From Mycolicibacter heraklionensis (GTDB lineage Bacteria; Actinomycetota; Actinomycetes; Mycobacteriales; Mycobacteriaceae): a stretch of 55,503 bases of DNA. The stretch spans positions 1-55,503 of the forward strand of contig NZ_LDPO01000027.1 of the NCBI RefSeq assembly GCF_001021505.1, in the 5' to 3' direction. The notes beneath the pieces were generated by a model. The model was not told the origin of the DNA and ran no database searches. It saw only the letters and a list, made by a program, of their open reading frames with translations. Numbering within the stretch: position 1 is the stretch's first letter; every line of letters begins with the position of its first letter. Positions 47,828 to 55,143 of the stretch are shown in pieces. A program made the translations under genes and the position numbers.

Positions 47828-48087
47828 TGTTCGCCGTCACCACAGACCACCAGATCGTCCCGTTCAGCGACGACCAGATGGCACTGTTCGACGCCAAGAC
47901 CGGCAATCGAATCGCGTTGGCAGTCAGGGAATCGGAGGCGTGGACCGTCAGCGCCGACGGAATCGACGACCGCAGCGCCGAAGACCGACCCGCCGCGATC
48001 ACCGCACTGCTCGACGCCGCGATCGAAGCGCTGGGCGGAACCGGCTACTCGACCATGGTCCCGCACGGGCTGGCCGAGCAGCCCTAG
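47827..48087 (+). CDS. Hypothetical late protein
   Basis: 86 aa. TTDHQIVPFSDDQMALFDAK begins a small domain, then VRESEAWTVSADGIDDRSAE and a helix ALLDAAIEALGG. No family recognised. It is TGATG-coupled to the tail gene upstream, so likely a tail or chaperone partner. Confidence 0.68.
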   Translation: MFAVTTDHQIVPFSDDQMALFDAKTGNRIALAVRESEAWTVSADGIDDRSAEDRPAAITALLDAAIEALGGTGYSTMVPHGLAEQP

Positions 48088-48118
48088 CCCTGCATTCTCA
48101 ACAGCCAGGAGGCATTTC

Positions 48119-48352
48119 ATGACCAACCAAGAGGGCGGGCCCACCGTCGACAAGGTTCAGCAGTTCCTCAATGCACTGCCCACAACCATCCGGCCGATCG
48201 TGGTCTCGTTGCTCGCAGCCGGTGGCGGCGCGCAACTGGCTGCATTGATCGCCGAATACGGGCCCGTCGATGCGGCATCCATGGTCGTCGCGATCTTCAC
48301 CGCAGTCGGAGGACTGGCCGCTGGGGCGTTCGGATGGCTCGCCGCCAAGTAG
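48119..48352 (+). CDS. Small two-helix membrane protein, paralogue B
   Basis: 77 aa, CAGGAGG about 8 nt upstream. Two hydrophobic segments (VVSLLAAGGGAQLAALIAEY and VVAIFTAVGGLAAGAFGWLA) after an amphipathic VDKVQQFLNALPTTIRPI. It is the paralogue of the 47181 product; the duplication encloses two tail genes. Holin, antiholin or virion membrane peptide are all possible. Confidence 0.72.
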   Translation: MTNQEGGPTVDKVQQFLNALPTTIRPIVVSLLAAGGGAQLAALIAEYGPVDAASMVVAIFTAVGGLAAGAFGWLAAK

Positions 48353-48453
48353 TGAGGGCCGCGTTCGCGCTGGCACTCGTCGGGCTCGCCGTTATGGCGG
48401 GCCTTTCTTATGCCATGACCAGGTGGGGCGATCTCGCACTGGCCGAATACTAA
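48352..48453 (+). CDS. 33-aa transmembrane peptide
   Basis: GTG 48352 overlaps the upstream TAG by one nt. Almost entirely one hydrophobic helix (FALALVGLAVMAGLSYAMTR), then WGDLALAEY. The linkage to the small membrane protein suggests a two-component membrane pair. TAAAGGAAG at its end supplies the ribosome site of the protease gene. Confidence 0.58.
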   Translation: MRAAFALALVGLAVMAGLSYAMTRWGDLALAEY

Positions 48454-48462
48454 AGGAAGCCA

Positions 48463-49620
48463 ATGGAACTGACCCGACACACCGTTGTCCAGCCTCGCGC
48501 GCATCAGTCGGCGCTTTCGCCGCTACAGGTGGCGAAGGTCTACCACTTCCCGACGATGGCCACCGGCAAGGGGTACACCGCCGGGATCATCGAGCTCGGC
48601 GGCGGCTACCGGCCGAGCCAGATCGCCCAGTACTTCCAGGATCAAGGTCTGCAGGCCCCGAGCTTTGTCGACGTGAGGATCGGAGACGGCGCAAACCGTC
48701 CCGATGGACCCAACGGCGCCGACGGTGAGGTGCAGCTGGACCTTGAGGTCGCCGGGTCGATCGCTCCCGGTGCGTTCTACCGGGTGTACTTCGCCGACAA
48801 CACCGACGCCGGATTCCTCGACGCGCTCAAGCAGGCGGTCCTGGAGTGCGACGGGGTGTCCATCTCCTGGGGCGCATCGGAGAACCAGTGGGACGGATCG
48901 ACGATGGACGCCTTCGAGGCTGTCATCAAGGCCGCCCGTGCCAACGGTGTGCCGGTGTTCGTCGCGGCGGGGGACAGCGGCAGCACCGACAGCTCCGGGG
49001 TCGGGAATCAGGTCGACTTCCCGGCCAGTGCCCCCTCGGCCATCGGTTGCGGCGGAACGCGTCTGACCATCGACAATGCGGGCGAGCGAGCCAGCGAGAC
49101 CGCATGGAACGACAGCTCCCGCACCAGTGCGACCGGCGGCGGCGTGTCCCAGCACTTCCCGGGCCGCACGGTGCCCGACATCGCGGGCAACGCCGATCCC
49201 GACACCGGCTATGAGGTGGATGTCGACGGTCAGCCCTATGTCGTCGGCGGCACCAGCGCGGTCGCGCCCCTCATGCTCGGCCTGCACGCGCTGCTGTGGG
49301 AGATCTGCGGGGGAGCGACGTTCGACCTGTCGAACCTGATCGCAACGAACCCGCAGGCGATGTTCGACGTGACGGCAGGCGACAACGGTGGATTCAAGGC
49401 GGGCCCGGGCCGAGATGATGTGACGGGGTGGGGCGTTCCTGATGGCGCCAAGCTGCTGGCGGCGCTGGAGTCCGGCATCCCGGCGCCCGTGCCTCCGACG
49501 CCGCCCGTCGATCCGCCGACCGTTCCGCCGACCCAACCCCCGGCCAGCGCCCAGCCGATCTCCGGCACGTTCACCATCACCGGAACCGGAACCTTCACGC
49601 CGAACGGCAATGCGGCGTGA
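48463..49620 (+). CDS. Sedolisin-family (S53) serine-carboxyl peptidase
   Basis: 385 aa, AAAGGAAG upstream. Catalytic residues by motif: Glu89 and Asp93 (GEVQLDLEV), oxyanion Asp171 (AAGDSGS) and Ser265 (GGTSAVAPL). The calcium site is also visible near 313-333 (MFDVTAGDNGGFKAGPGRDD then VTGWGVPDG). S53 enzymes normally carry a large activation propeptide and this protein has none, nor a signal peptide. A Pro-rich linker (about 342-366) leads to a short beta tail (ISGTFTITGTGTFTPNGNAA). Between tail and lysis genes, it could be a virion-borne protease or a lysis factor. All active-site residues are intact. Confidence 0.9.
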   Translation: MELTRHTVVQPRAHQSALSPLQVAKVYHFPTMATGKGYTAGIIELGGGYRPSQIAQYFQDQGLQAPSFVDVRIGDGANRPDGPNGADGEVQLDLEVAGSIAPGAFYRVYFADNTDAGFLDALKQAVLECDGVSISWGASENQWDGSTMDAFEAVIKAARANGVPVFVAAGDSGSTDSSGVGNQVDFPASAPSAIGCGGTRLTIDNAGERASETAWNDSSRTSATGGGVSQHFPGRTVPDIAGNADPDTGYEVDVDGQPYVVGGTSAVAPLMLGLHALLWEICGGATFDLSNLIATNPQAMFDVTAGDNGGFKAGPGRDDVTGWGVPDGAKLLAALESGIPAPVPPTPPVDPPTVPPTQPPASAQPISGTFTITGTGTFTPNGNAA

Positions 49621-49623
49621 CGG

Positions 49624-50892
49624 ATGCCTCGCCCACTGCTCGTGCTGCTCACGGCCGCGTGGCTGGCGATCGCCCCCGCGGTGATGGCCAGTCCCGCTGA
49701 CGTCGTCGGCGCGGCTCGCTCGCGGATCGGCCTGCCGTACGCGTGGGGCGCGACCGGCCCCAACGCCTATGACTGCTCAGGGCTGGTCGTCTGGTCATTC
49801 GCGCAAGCCGGGATCGCGGTGCCGCGGACCAGCCAGCAGCAGGCCAACGCAGGTACGCCGGTCGCACGAGCGGACCTGCTCCCCGGCGACATCGTCATCT
49901 ACTACCCCGACGCCAGCCATGTCGGCATCTACGCCGGTGGCGGCGATGTCATCCACGCATCACAACCCGGCCGGCCGGTCGCCGAAGTCCCCATCGACGC
50001 CGCCGGCCCCTACCGCAACGCTCGCCGCCTACTACCTCGGAGGACTGACACCATGACGCTGTTCTATCCCGATGTCTCGAACAACAACTGGCGCAGCACA
50101 TCCGACGCCATCAGCTTTCTGTCTCGGCTCAAAGGTGAGGGCTTCGCGGCGGTCTGCCACAAGGTCACCGAGGGGTCCGGTTACCGCGACCCGTACTGGC
50201 CTGCGGTGCGCGACTGGTGCAAGGGGAACGGCATGCTGCTGATCGGCTACCACTACGTCCGCACCGGCGACCCCGCCGCGCAGGCGCGTCTCTACCGCGA
50301 TTACGCCGCCGACCCGAGCGTCCCATGCATGCTCGATTTCGAGGACGGCAGCGGCGATATCGCCCAGTTCTGGGCCGTGGTGAAGGCCTTCAACGCCGTT
50401 GGGGTTGAGATCGCGCTGAGCTACTTGCCGCGCTGGTACTGGCAAAACATCGGCTCGCCGTCACTGGCGGGCGTGCCGGGTCTCGTCTCATCGGCCTACC
50501 CCGGCGGCACCGGATACGCGTCGAACATCTACGAGTTCGGCGGCGGCAGCCAAGGGTCCGGCTGGGCGGCCTACGGCGGCGGCGCGCCGGCGGTGTGGCA
50601 GTTCACCGACAAGGCAACAGTCGCGGGAATCCCGGTCGACGCCAACGCCTTCCGCGGAAGTCTCGACGAATTCAAGCAGCTTCTCGGCATCACAACAGGA
50701 GGAACCGTGCCCGCACCGTCGAACGACGACAAGCTCAACTGGATCTACGGGCAGCTGCAGCCCTACCCGCAGCTCGCCGGCAAGCCCGACGCTCTCGACG
50801 CACTCCGCCAGAAGATCGCCGCCAAGGTGGACCTGACCCTGGTCGATGCGGTCGCCGCGCACATCCACGGACTGTTCACGGAAGGCAACTGA
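49624..50892 (+). CDS. Lysin A: signal peptide, NlpC/P60, GH25 muramidase
   Basis: 422 aa. Signal peptide (about 1-22, PRPLLVLLTAAWLAIAPAVM). NlpC/P60 peptidase at about 25-138 with Cys (YDCSGLVVW), His (SHVGIYAGGG) and a third polar residue (VIHAS). GH25 muramidase at about 144-355: DVSNNNW, FAAVCHKVTEGSGYRDPYWP, IGYHYV, catalytic MLDFEDGSG and VWQFTDKATVAGIP. C-terminal helical binding region (DALRQKIAAKVDLTLVDAVA). It degrades peptidoglycan at two bond types. The junction (LLPRRTDTM) looks like an accidental fusion of two genes by a 1-nt frame change. The signal peptide implies export by Sec. Confidence 0.86.
   Translation: MPRPLLVLLTAAWLAIAPAVMASPADVVGAARSRIGLPYAWGATGPNAYDCSGLVVWSFAQAGIAVPRTSQQQANAGTPVARADLLPGDIVIYYPDASHVGIYAGGGDVIHASQPGRPVAEVPIDAAGPYRNARRLLPRRTDTMTLFYPDVSNNNWRSTSDAISFLSRLKGEGFAAVCHKVTEGSGYRDPYWPAVRDWCKGNGMLLIGYHYVRTGDPAAQARLYRDYAADPSVPCMLDFEDGSGDIAQFWAVVKAFNAVGVEIALSYLPRWYWQNIGSPSLAGVPGLVSSAYPGGTGYASNIYEFGGGSQGSGWAAYGGGAPAVWQFTDKATVAGIPVDANAFRGSLDEFKQLLGITTGGTVPAPSNDDKLNWIYGQLQPYPQLAGKPDALDALRQKIAAKVDLTLVDAVAAHIHGLFTEGN
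50037..50056 (+). promoter_or_regulatory. Internal ribosome site and start of the GH25 module
   Basis: TCGGAGGA at 50037-50044 precedes ATG 50053 by 9 nt; the ATG opens MTLFYPDVSNNNW, exactly where a GH25 domain begins. In the +1 frame the NlpC module would end YYLGGLTP with TGA at 50054-50056, an ATGA overlap as elsewhere here. A free GH25 lysin is therefore likely made in addition to the fusion. Confidence 0.65.
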
Positions 50893-50893
50893 G

Positions 50894-51247
50894 ATGGCCG
50901 ATGCAGCCGCCACTGCCATCGGAAAGCTCGACGGCCGCGACCCCGACCAGCCCAACTACCCGCCGCTGAACTGGGTCGGCGTCTCGCACTACCGTGAGGT
51001 GGAGCTCGGCCAGTCGACCGTGGTGCGACCGGAGGGCGCCGACCCGGGACAGCTCCCCGGCGGCCTGTGGTGGACACCGTCCACGATCGACCATGTCACC
51101 GTGCTGGCCGAGATCCTCACCAGTCGCTACCACGGCCAGACCGCGTGGGACATGCTCTGCGGCCTGTTCGCTGTTCTGATCGAAGGGCGTAACCCGGCCG
51201 AGGTGCGCGCGGCGCTGAAGATCCCGGAGTCGGGCCAGGATGGCTGA
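50894..51247 (+). CDS. Hypothetical protein between LysA and LysB
   Basis: 117 aa from the ATG at 50894. PNYPPLNWVGVSHYREVELG, QLPGGLWWTPSTIDHVTVLA and SRYHGQTAWDMLCGLFAVLI. The aromatic-rich middle and helix resemble small actinophage lysis-cassette proteins without assigned function. The last 8 nt overlap lysB. Confidence 0.72.
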   Translation: MADAAATAIGKLDGRDPDQPNYPPLNWVGVSHYREVELGQSTVVRPEGADPGQLPGGLWWTPSTIDHVTVLAEILTSRYHGQTAWDMLCGLFAVLIEGRNPAEVRAALKIPESGQDG

Positions 51248-52136
51248 CTGGCCGGAGTTCGTCGCCAAGCTGGACGGCCGCCGGCTCATCCGGCACGCGG
51301 TGCTGACATGCTCTGGAACCTGGGCGCCGGCCGGGTGGGGCTACCCGACGGACATCGTCAATGGGCTGGCCGAGTTCGTCGACCCGATGCTCTGCTACGA
51401 GGTGCCCGTCCAGGCGCCGTGGAGCTTCGGGCCCGTCGGCGGGCCGCTCGGTTCGCCGAGCTACCAGGAATCGATCAGCATCGCCGTCGAGTTCATGGGC
51501 AACTGGATCGTCGACAACTCACGCAGCACCTTCGCGCTCAACGGGTACAGCCAAGGCGCCGAAGCGGCCAGCATCGTCGCGATGGAACTGGAGCCCGGCG
51601 GGAGCTTGGCGGCCTACGCCGACAACTTCATCGGCGGCATCACCATCGGAAACCCCAGCCGTGGTGCCGGGTTCCACGCCCCCACTATTGCCGACCCAGG
51701 CGGCCGCGGGATCGCACCACGGCGCATGAAAAGGCTGCCGACCATCGATGGCCGGGTGGTGTGGGCTGACTACGTGCATTCGCCGGCCAACGGAGATGCA
51801 GGCAAGGACATGTATCCATCGGTGCCTGACAACCATATTGGCGATCTCATGGAGAAGGTCTACATCACCGCAACCGAACTTCAACTGCACAGCTTCTCGG
51901 GGTTCACCAACTTCATGGTCAACCTGTGGAACGATGCCGCCGCGGCACTCGCTGCACCCGCCGACGCTATCCAGGCGGCCATCGAAGGTGCTCAGTTCGT
52001 GCTGGCTCCTGGCGGCCCGACAGCGCCGCACATCTCCTACCTGGGTGAGATCGGCGGGTATTCCAATCAGGTGGCCGATGCGGTCGGTTTCCTGCACGGC
52101 TTGGCCCTGGGCGCCAACGCGAGGCTCGCGGCATGA
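51240..52136 (+). CDS. lysB: LysB mycolyl-arabinogalactan esterase
   Basis: 298 aa. Alpha/beta hydrolase of the mycobacteriophage LysB family: TCSGTWAPAGWGYPTDIV, nucleophile Ser104 in LNGYSQGAEA, then Asp region (VHSPANGDAGKDMYPS) and His in TAPHISYLGEIGGY. It cleaves mycolic acids from arabinogalactan to breach the outer membrane at the end of lysis. This strongly fixes the host as a mycolate-bearing actinobacterium. ATGA-coupled to the next gene. Confidence 0.95.
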   Translation: MADWPEFVAKLDGRRLIRHAVLTCSGTWAPAGWGYPTDIVNGLAEFVDPMLCYEVPVQAPWSFGPVGGPLGSPSYQESISIAVEFMGNWIVDNSRSTFALNGYSQGAEAASIVAMELEPGGSLAAYADNFIGGITIGNPSRGAGFHAPTIADPGGRGIAPRRMKRLPTIDGRVVWADYVHSPANGDAGKDMYPSVPDNHIGDLMEKVYITATELQLHSFSGFTNFMVNLWNDAAAALAAPADAIQAAIEGAQFVLAPGGPTAPHISYLGEIGGYSNQVADAVGFLHGLALGANARLAA

Positions 52137-52324
52137 GCTGGCAGACGATCTACGACCCGGACATCGACACGGTCCACGTCACCCCCGTAGCCGACCTCAT
52201 CGACCATCCACTCACCGCGGACTGCGCCTGCAAACCCGCGTGTGAACCGGTTGAGCATGAGGACGGGTCGGTGGGCTGGTTGTACGTCCACCGCAGCGCC
52301 GACGGGCGCGAACAGGCCGAATGA
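52133..52324 (+). CDS. Hypothetical Cys-rich small protein
   Basis: 63 aa, ATGA overlap with lysB. HPLTADCACKPACEPVEHED then GSVGWLYVHRSADGREQAE: a C-x-C-x3-C cluster followed by an EHED-W-x-H segment that suggests a small metal-binding module. Common in mycobacteriophage lysis regions. Confidence 0.72.
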   Translation: MSWQTIYDPDIDTVHVTPVADLIDHPLTADCACKPACEPVEHEDGSVGWLYVHRSADGREQAE

Positions 52325-52334
52325 GGCCCAGGCC

Positions 52335-52496
52335 ATGCCGCCGCTGTCGATCCTCGACCGCTGCAAACTCGTCGGCGCCCGCCTCAAGGAGGCCAAGGCC
52401 AGCGGCGACCTGACCGCCGAACTCGCGCTGCAGATCCGGCTCGACCAACTGCTTGACCAGCTCCACCGCGAATCCGCCCAACGGAAGGACGACTGA
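52335..52496 (+). CDS. Hypothetical helical 53-aa protein
   Basis: ATG 52335; stop overlaps the next ATG (TGATG). Long charged helix: CKLVGARLKEAKASGDLTAE then LALQIRLDQLLDQLHRESA. Heptad pattern predicts dimerisation. May be a lysis regulator; unassigned. Confidence 0.68.
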   Translation: MPPLSILDRCKLVGARLKEAKASGDLTAELALQIRLDQLLDQLHRESAQRKDD

Positions 52497-52804
52497 TGGC
52501 CCACGCACTGCCCGACAATTCCGGGCCCACCATCCTGCAAGCGACCTTCTGGGCGGACGCTCTCGAACGCATCGTGTCCACTGCCGGCGCATCCGCGCTG
52601 ACAGCAATTCCAGTCGCCGCGCCCTACGCCGACGGTATCGACCTGCGCGCCGTTGCCATCGGATTCGGTGGCGGCGCACTCGTCGAATTCCTCCGCTGCC
52701 TGGCCGCCTCGGGACGCGGCAACACGGGCACCGCCAGCATGCTCCGGGCCACCCGCTCAGGAGCAGCGCCGAAGCTCGCGCGGTTCATGGGCCGCGGCCA
52801 GTGA
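52496..52804 (+). CDS. Holin candidate (r1t-like)
   Basis: 102 aa, TGATG overlap. TILQATFWADALERIVSTAG, then ALTAIPVAAPYADGIDLRAV and AIGFGGGALVEFLRCLAASG match the two-segment r1t/phage-holin family used by many mycobacteriophages, with an amphipathic first helix and Gly/Ala-rich second. A basic tail follows. Probably forms membrane lesions that start lysis. Confidence 0.83.
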   Translation: MAHALPDNSGPTILQATFWADALERIVSTAGASALTAIPVAAPYADGIDLRAVAIGFGGGALVEFLRCLAASGRGNTGTASMLRATRSGAAPKLARFMGRGQ

Positions 52805-53214
52805 CCATCGCGGAGCTGGCCAGCGCGCTACCCAACAATTGGCCGGCCCTCGGGGGACTCGTCACCATCCTCGGCTACATGATCCTGCGGGACCGGCGCC
52901 GAGAGCCGCTCGAGCGCCGCCGCGACGAACAGCTGTCTGAGGTTCATGAGCAGACGGTGAACAGCCACCCGCCTGAAGGCAACAACCTGCGCGACGACCT
53001 CGACAAATCGATCAGCGTGGGCGAGTCCGCCGCGGCCAGCGGCGCGGTGACGGTGCGGATGCTCAACGCCTTCCGTGACGAGGTCCGCGATGCCTTCAAG
53101 GAGGCCCGCAAGGATATCGGCGGGATCCGCGAAGAACTGCGCGACGAACGCCGTGAACGCGCCGCCGAGGACCGGCGCATCGAAGCCGCCAAGAACCGGC
53201 GCGACGAAGGCTGA
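52801..53214 (+). CDS. DUF2746 membrane coiled-coil protein
   Basis: 137 aa, GTG in GTGA overlap with the holin gene. N-terminal transmembrane helix (ALGGLVTILGYMILRDRRRE), a linker with NSHPPEGNNLRDDLDKSISV, and a C-terminal coiled coil (LNAFRDEVRDAFKEARKDIG, REELRDERRERAAEDR). This is DUF2746, a mycobacteriophage lysis-cassette family often paired with holin and thought to be a spanin- or holin-like accessory. Confidence 0.85.
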   Translation: MTIAELASALPNNWPALGGLVTILGYMILRDRRREPLERRRDEQLSEVHEQTVNSHPPEGNNLRDDLDKSISVGESAAASGAVTVRMLNAFRDEVRDAFKEARKDIGGIREELRDERRERAAEDRRIEAAKNRRDEG

Positions 53215-53217
53215 CCC

Positions 53218-53448
53218 GTGCGGCCCGCCGACCGTGCCTGGCTAGTCCTGGCCACCGGCGTTGTGGCGTACGACCTCGCGGCGCCGGACGGCGAGACCCT
53301 CTCTGAAGGCGCCGACCGCTACCTACTGGCCCACCGGTGGCTGACGCGCGGCGCCGCGTTCGTTGTCACGCTGCACTGCTGCAACCTGTTTCCGATCGCA
53401 TTCGATCCGCTGCACCACCTGTTCGCATTACTGCGCCGCTGGCGCTGA
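53218..53448 (+). CDS. Membrane-associated small protein
   Basis: 76 aa from a GTG. RAWLVLATGVVAYDLAAPDG ETLSEGADRYL, then RGAAFVVTLHCCNLFPIAFD PLHHLFALLRRW: two hydrophobic segments around a polar loop. A frequent last gene of mycobacteriophage lysis cassettes. It precedes the bidirectional hairpin. Confidence 0.78.
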   Translation: MRPADRAWLVLATGVVAYDLAAPDGETLSEGADRYLLAHRWLTRGAAFVVTLHCCNLFPIAFDPLHHLFALLRRWR

Positions 53449-53460
53449 CCCCCATGGCAG

Positions 53461-53509
53461 CCCCCCGCTCGTCGAGCCACGCCCCTCTCCGTCGGCTCCG
53501 AGCGGGGGG
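53461..53509. terminator. Long bidirectional terminator hairpin
   Basis: CCCCCCGCTCG (53461-53471) pairs with CGAGCGGGGGG (53499-53509), and inside it GAGCC (53474-53478) pairs with GGCTC (53494-53498), a 16-bp interrupted stem around a 15-nt loop. It lies exactly between the convergent late operon and leftward cargo operon, so it can stop transcription from both sides. Confidence 0.85.
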
Positions 53510-53520
53510 CGTTCGTGCGC

Positions 53521-53931
53521 TCAGCCTGCGATCGGACGATACGGAGAATCGAGAGCCTCGCCGGCGTCTCGTGCGATCTCCACGTCCGCGTCATGATCGC
53601 TTTGACAGTCCTCGCACATCGACCCGACGCGACCGGAGTATTCGACGAGACTGTGTCCATCTGACAAAAAACTGCATCGGCAATCGACGCAGACCGCGAG
53701 CGCCAGCTCCGGGCGGTGATCCGCTTCGGCGAGAATCGCCCGCGCAAAGCCCTCCGCATCAGACTGGGTGTTGCCAATGGACTGCGCTGACATCCCCGTC
53801 TCTGAATCGAGCACCTTCACCAGGAACATGTGGCCGAATGCTCCGGCGGGCTGGATGTCGACGACTTGGACGTTCGCTACGGTCACAAGACGCCCCGCCA
53901 GGTGATCACGAATCTCCTCCTGTGCCCGCAC
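53521..53931 (-). CDS. Hypothetical zinc-ribbon-like protein
   Basis: 136 aa from the GTG at 53931 (GAGG 4 nt upstream, 5 nt after the previous stop); the frame opens further upstream but overlaps its neighbour. A beta-rich N-terminal half (ANVQVVDIQPAGAFGHMFLV, TGMSAQSIGNTQSDAEGFAR) precedes a probable four-Cys zinc module (AVCVDCRCSF..SMCEDCQSDH). The last gene of the leftward operon. Function unknown; a nucleic-acid-linked role is possible. Confidence 0.7.
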   Translation of the reverse strand: MRAQEEIRDHLAGRLVTVANVQVVDIQPAGAFGHMFLVKVLDSETGMSAQSIGNTQSDAEGFARAILAEADHRPELALAVCVDCRCSFLSDGHSLVEYSGRVGSMCEDCQSDHDADVEIARDAGEALDSPYRPIAG

Positions 53932-53936
53932 TGACC

Positions 53937-54080
53937 TCAGGCATACGCCGCAGCCGCCCTCGCAACCTCCTGGGCGCGACCGCGCATATGCCCGATCTCG
54001 TCGGACGGCGCGCGCATCCACTCCTCGATCAAGTCGACCAGCAATCGATCCAGCTGATCAAGGTCCGTGTCGCTGATCAT
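53937..54080 (-). CDS. Hypothetical acidic 47-aa protein
   Basis: ATG 54080 overlaps the stop of the secreted-protein gene (ATGA). Helical sequence (TDLDQLDRLLVDLIEEWMRA) then DEIGHMRGRAQEVARAAAAY. Translation is supported by the overlap upstream and close GAGG-spaced gene downstream. Function unknown. Confidence 0.65.
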   Translation of the reverse strand: MISDTDLDQLDRLLVDLIEEWMRAPSDEIGHMRGRAQEVARAAAAYA

Positions 54081-54391
54081 GCCGGGGTCTCTGCGGGAGG
54101 CTCAGCCTTGACCGCACCGTCGCACCCGCCCACCGGTGCCGGGGCACCGTCCAGCATGCACTCTGGCTTCGACCCCCAACCACTACCGTTCAGCTGATGC
54201 CAGTACGTGCCGTCGGGGTAGTGCTCGCCGTCGCAGAATCCGACGATGAAGCCGCCCATGCCGCCGGCGCAGCTGCGGTGCATCGGGTCGGGGTAGTGCG
54301 GGTCGGCCCACGGGGGATCGGCCAGGGCCGGGGCGGCGGTCGCCAGGACGGCAGCCATGGTGGCGAAAAGTGCTGCGGCCCAGCGCTTCAT
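54077..54391 (-). CDS. Secreted small protein
   Basis: 104 aa. Sec signal peptide (KRWAAALFATMAAVLATAAP then ALA-DPP, a standard AxA site about residue 25). The mature ~80 residues are Gly/Pro/Trp-rich with four Cys (RSCAGG, GFCDGE, PECMLDG, GGCDG), suggesting two disulfides. Similar small exported proteins are common in mycobacterial genomes. In a lysogen-expressed operon, it may alter the host envelope or surroundings. Confidence 0.8.
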   Translation of the reverse strand: MKRWAAALFATMAAVLATAAPALADPPWADPHYPDPMHRSCAGGMGGFIVGFCDGEHYPDGTYWHQLNGSGWGSKPECMLDGAPAPVGGCDGAVKAEPPAETPA

Positions 54392-54732
54392 AACGTCAAC
54401 CCTTCTGTGGTGGTGAAGTCTTGCGCGGACTTGGTGCTGAAAAATTCCACGACCGCGCTGGTGGCGACCTCCGCGACTTCGGGCGCGCCCTGCGGGCGTT
54501 GTCGCTCGATCTCTACTTTGATCGCATGGGCCAGCTCGGCGCGGACCGTTTCCTCGTACGCCTTATGGCCGGCGACGATGCGCCTCTCAGCGAAGCGCTG
54601 GAGGGTTTCCGACTCGCGCGCCTGCGCCCTCATCAGCGCGCGATAGTGCGCTGGCCCTTCTCTGTGGAATCTCCGCAGGTCCGCGCCGATATCGTGAGCA
54701 GGATTGGACCACGGCGGCTCGAATTGCGTCAT
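54388..54732 (-). CDS. Hypothetical helical protein
   Basis: 114 aa from the ATG at 54732, chosen over 54768 because AAGGAG lies 9 nt upstream and the ATG overlaps the previous stop (ATGA). Helical and charged: ADLRRFHREGPAHYRALMRA, then RFAERRIVAGHKAYEETVRA and VATSAVVEFFSTKSAQDFTT. No domain recognised. Coupled to the secreted-protein gene (ATGA). Confidence 0.72.
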   Translation of the reverse strand: MTQFEPPWSNPAHDIGADLRRFHREGPAHYRALMRAQARESETLQRFAERRIVAGHKAYEETVRAELAHAIKVEIERQRPQGAPEVAEVATSAVVEFFSTKSAQDFTTTEGLTL

Positions 54733-55142
54733 GGCCTCCCGCTCCTTGCTCGCATCGGCTCGGTCCATGACCAGTGATCGGCGGCGCGTCTGCGGGCTGG
54801 ACGGAGCGCGTGGCCGCTGGCCGAATCGCGTGGCGGTCTCGCCGGAAGCGCGAGGCCGCGCGGTAGCGAGGGTATCGCCGACGGCAGCACCATAATCCGC
54901 TGGTGCTCCCAGTCGGCCCGGGCGGCCAGTGCGCGCCGTCGCCGATGCTCACGGTCGACGACGTACACCACGGCACCGAGCGCCATGACGGCCAGCAGCC
55001 AGGGATGGTCGACGATGATGGCGAGGCTCAGCACCGAGACCAGGGTTGCGAACGTCACCGCGGCGGCCGGGTGGCGGTCCGCCCAGGTGCCGTGCGAACA
55101 GTGCGACTCCAGGCCGCAGCGCAAGCAGGTGTAGGTGGCCAT
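54729..55142 (-). CDS. Zinc-ribbon and two-TM membrane protein
   Basis: 137 aa from the ATG at 55142 (GAGAGGAG 5 nt upstream). YTCLRCGLESHCSHGTWADR is a Cys/His finger; AAAVTFATLVSVLSLAIIVD and HPWLLAVMALGAVVYVVD are two adjacent transmembrane helices; the basic C-terminal half (EHRRRRALAARADWEHQRIM) is probably cytoplasmic. Membrane proteins in such lysogen modules often block superinfection, but no exclusion family is recognised. Confidence 0.76.
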   Translation of the reverse strand: MATYTCLRCGLESHCSHGTWADRHPAAAVTFATLVSVLSLAIIVDHPWLLAVMALGAVVYVVDREHRRRRALAARADWEHQRIMVLPSAIPSLPRGLALPARPPRDSASGHALRPARRRAADHWSWTEPMRARSGRP

Positions 55143-55143
55143 G

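Noticed and set aside
54733..54768. Upstream start for the 54388-54732 gene
   Set aside because: ATG 54732 has AAGGAG at good spacing and an ATGA overlap with the preceding gene, as in the rest of the operon.
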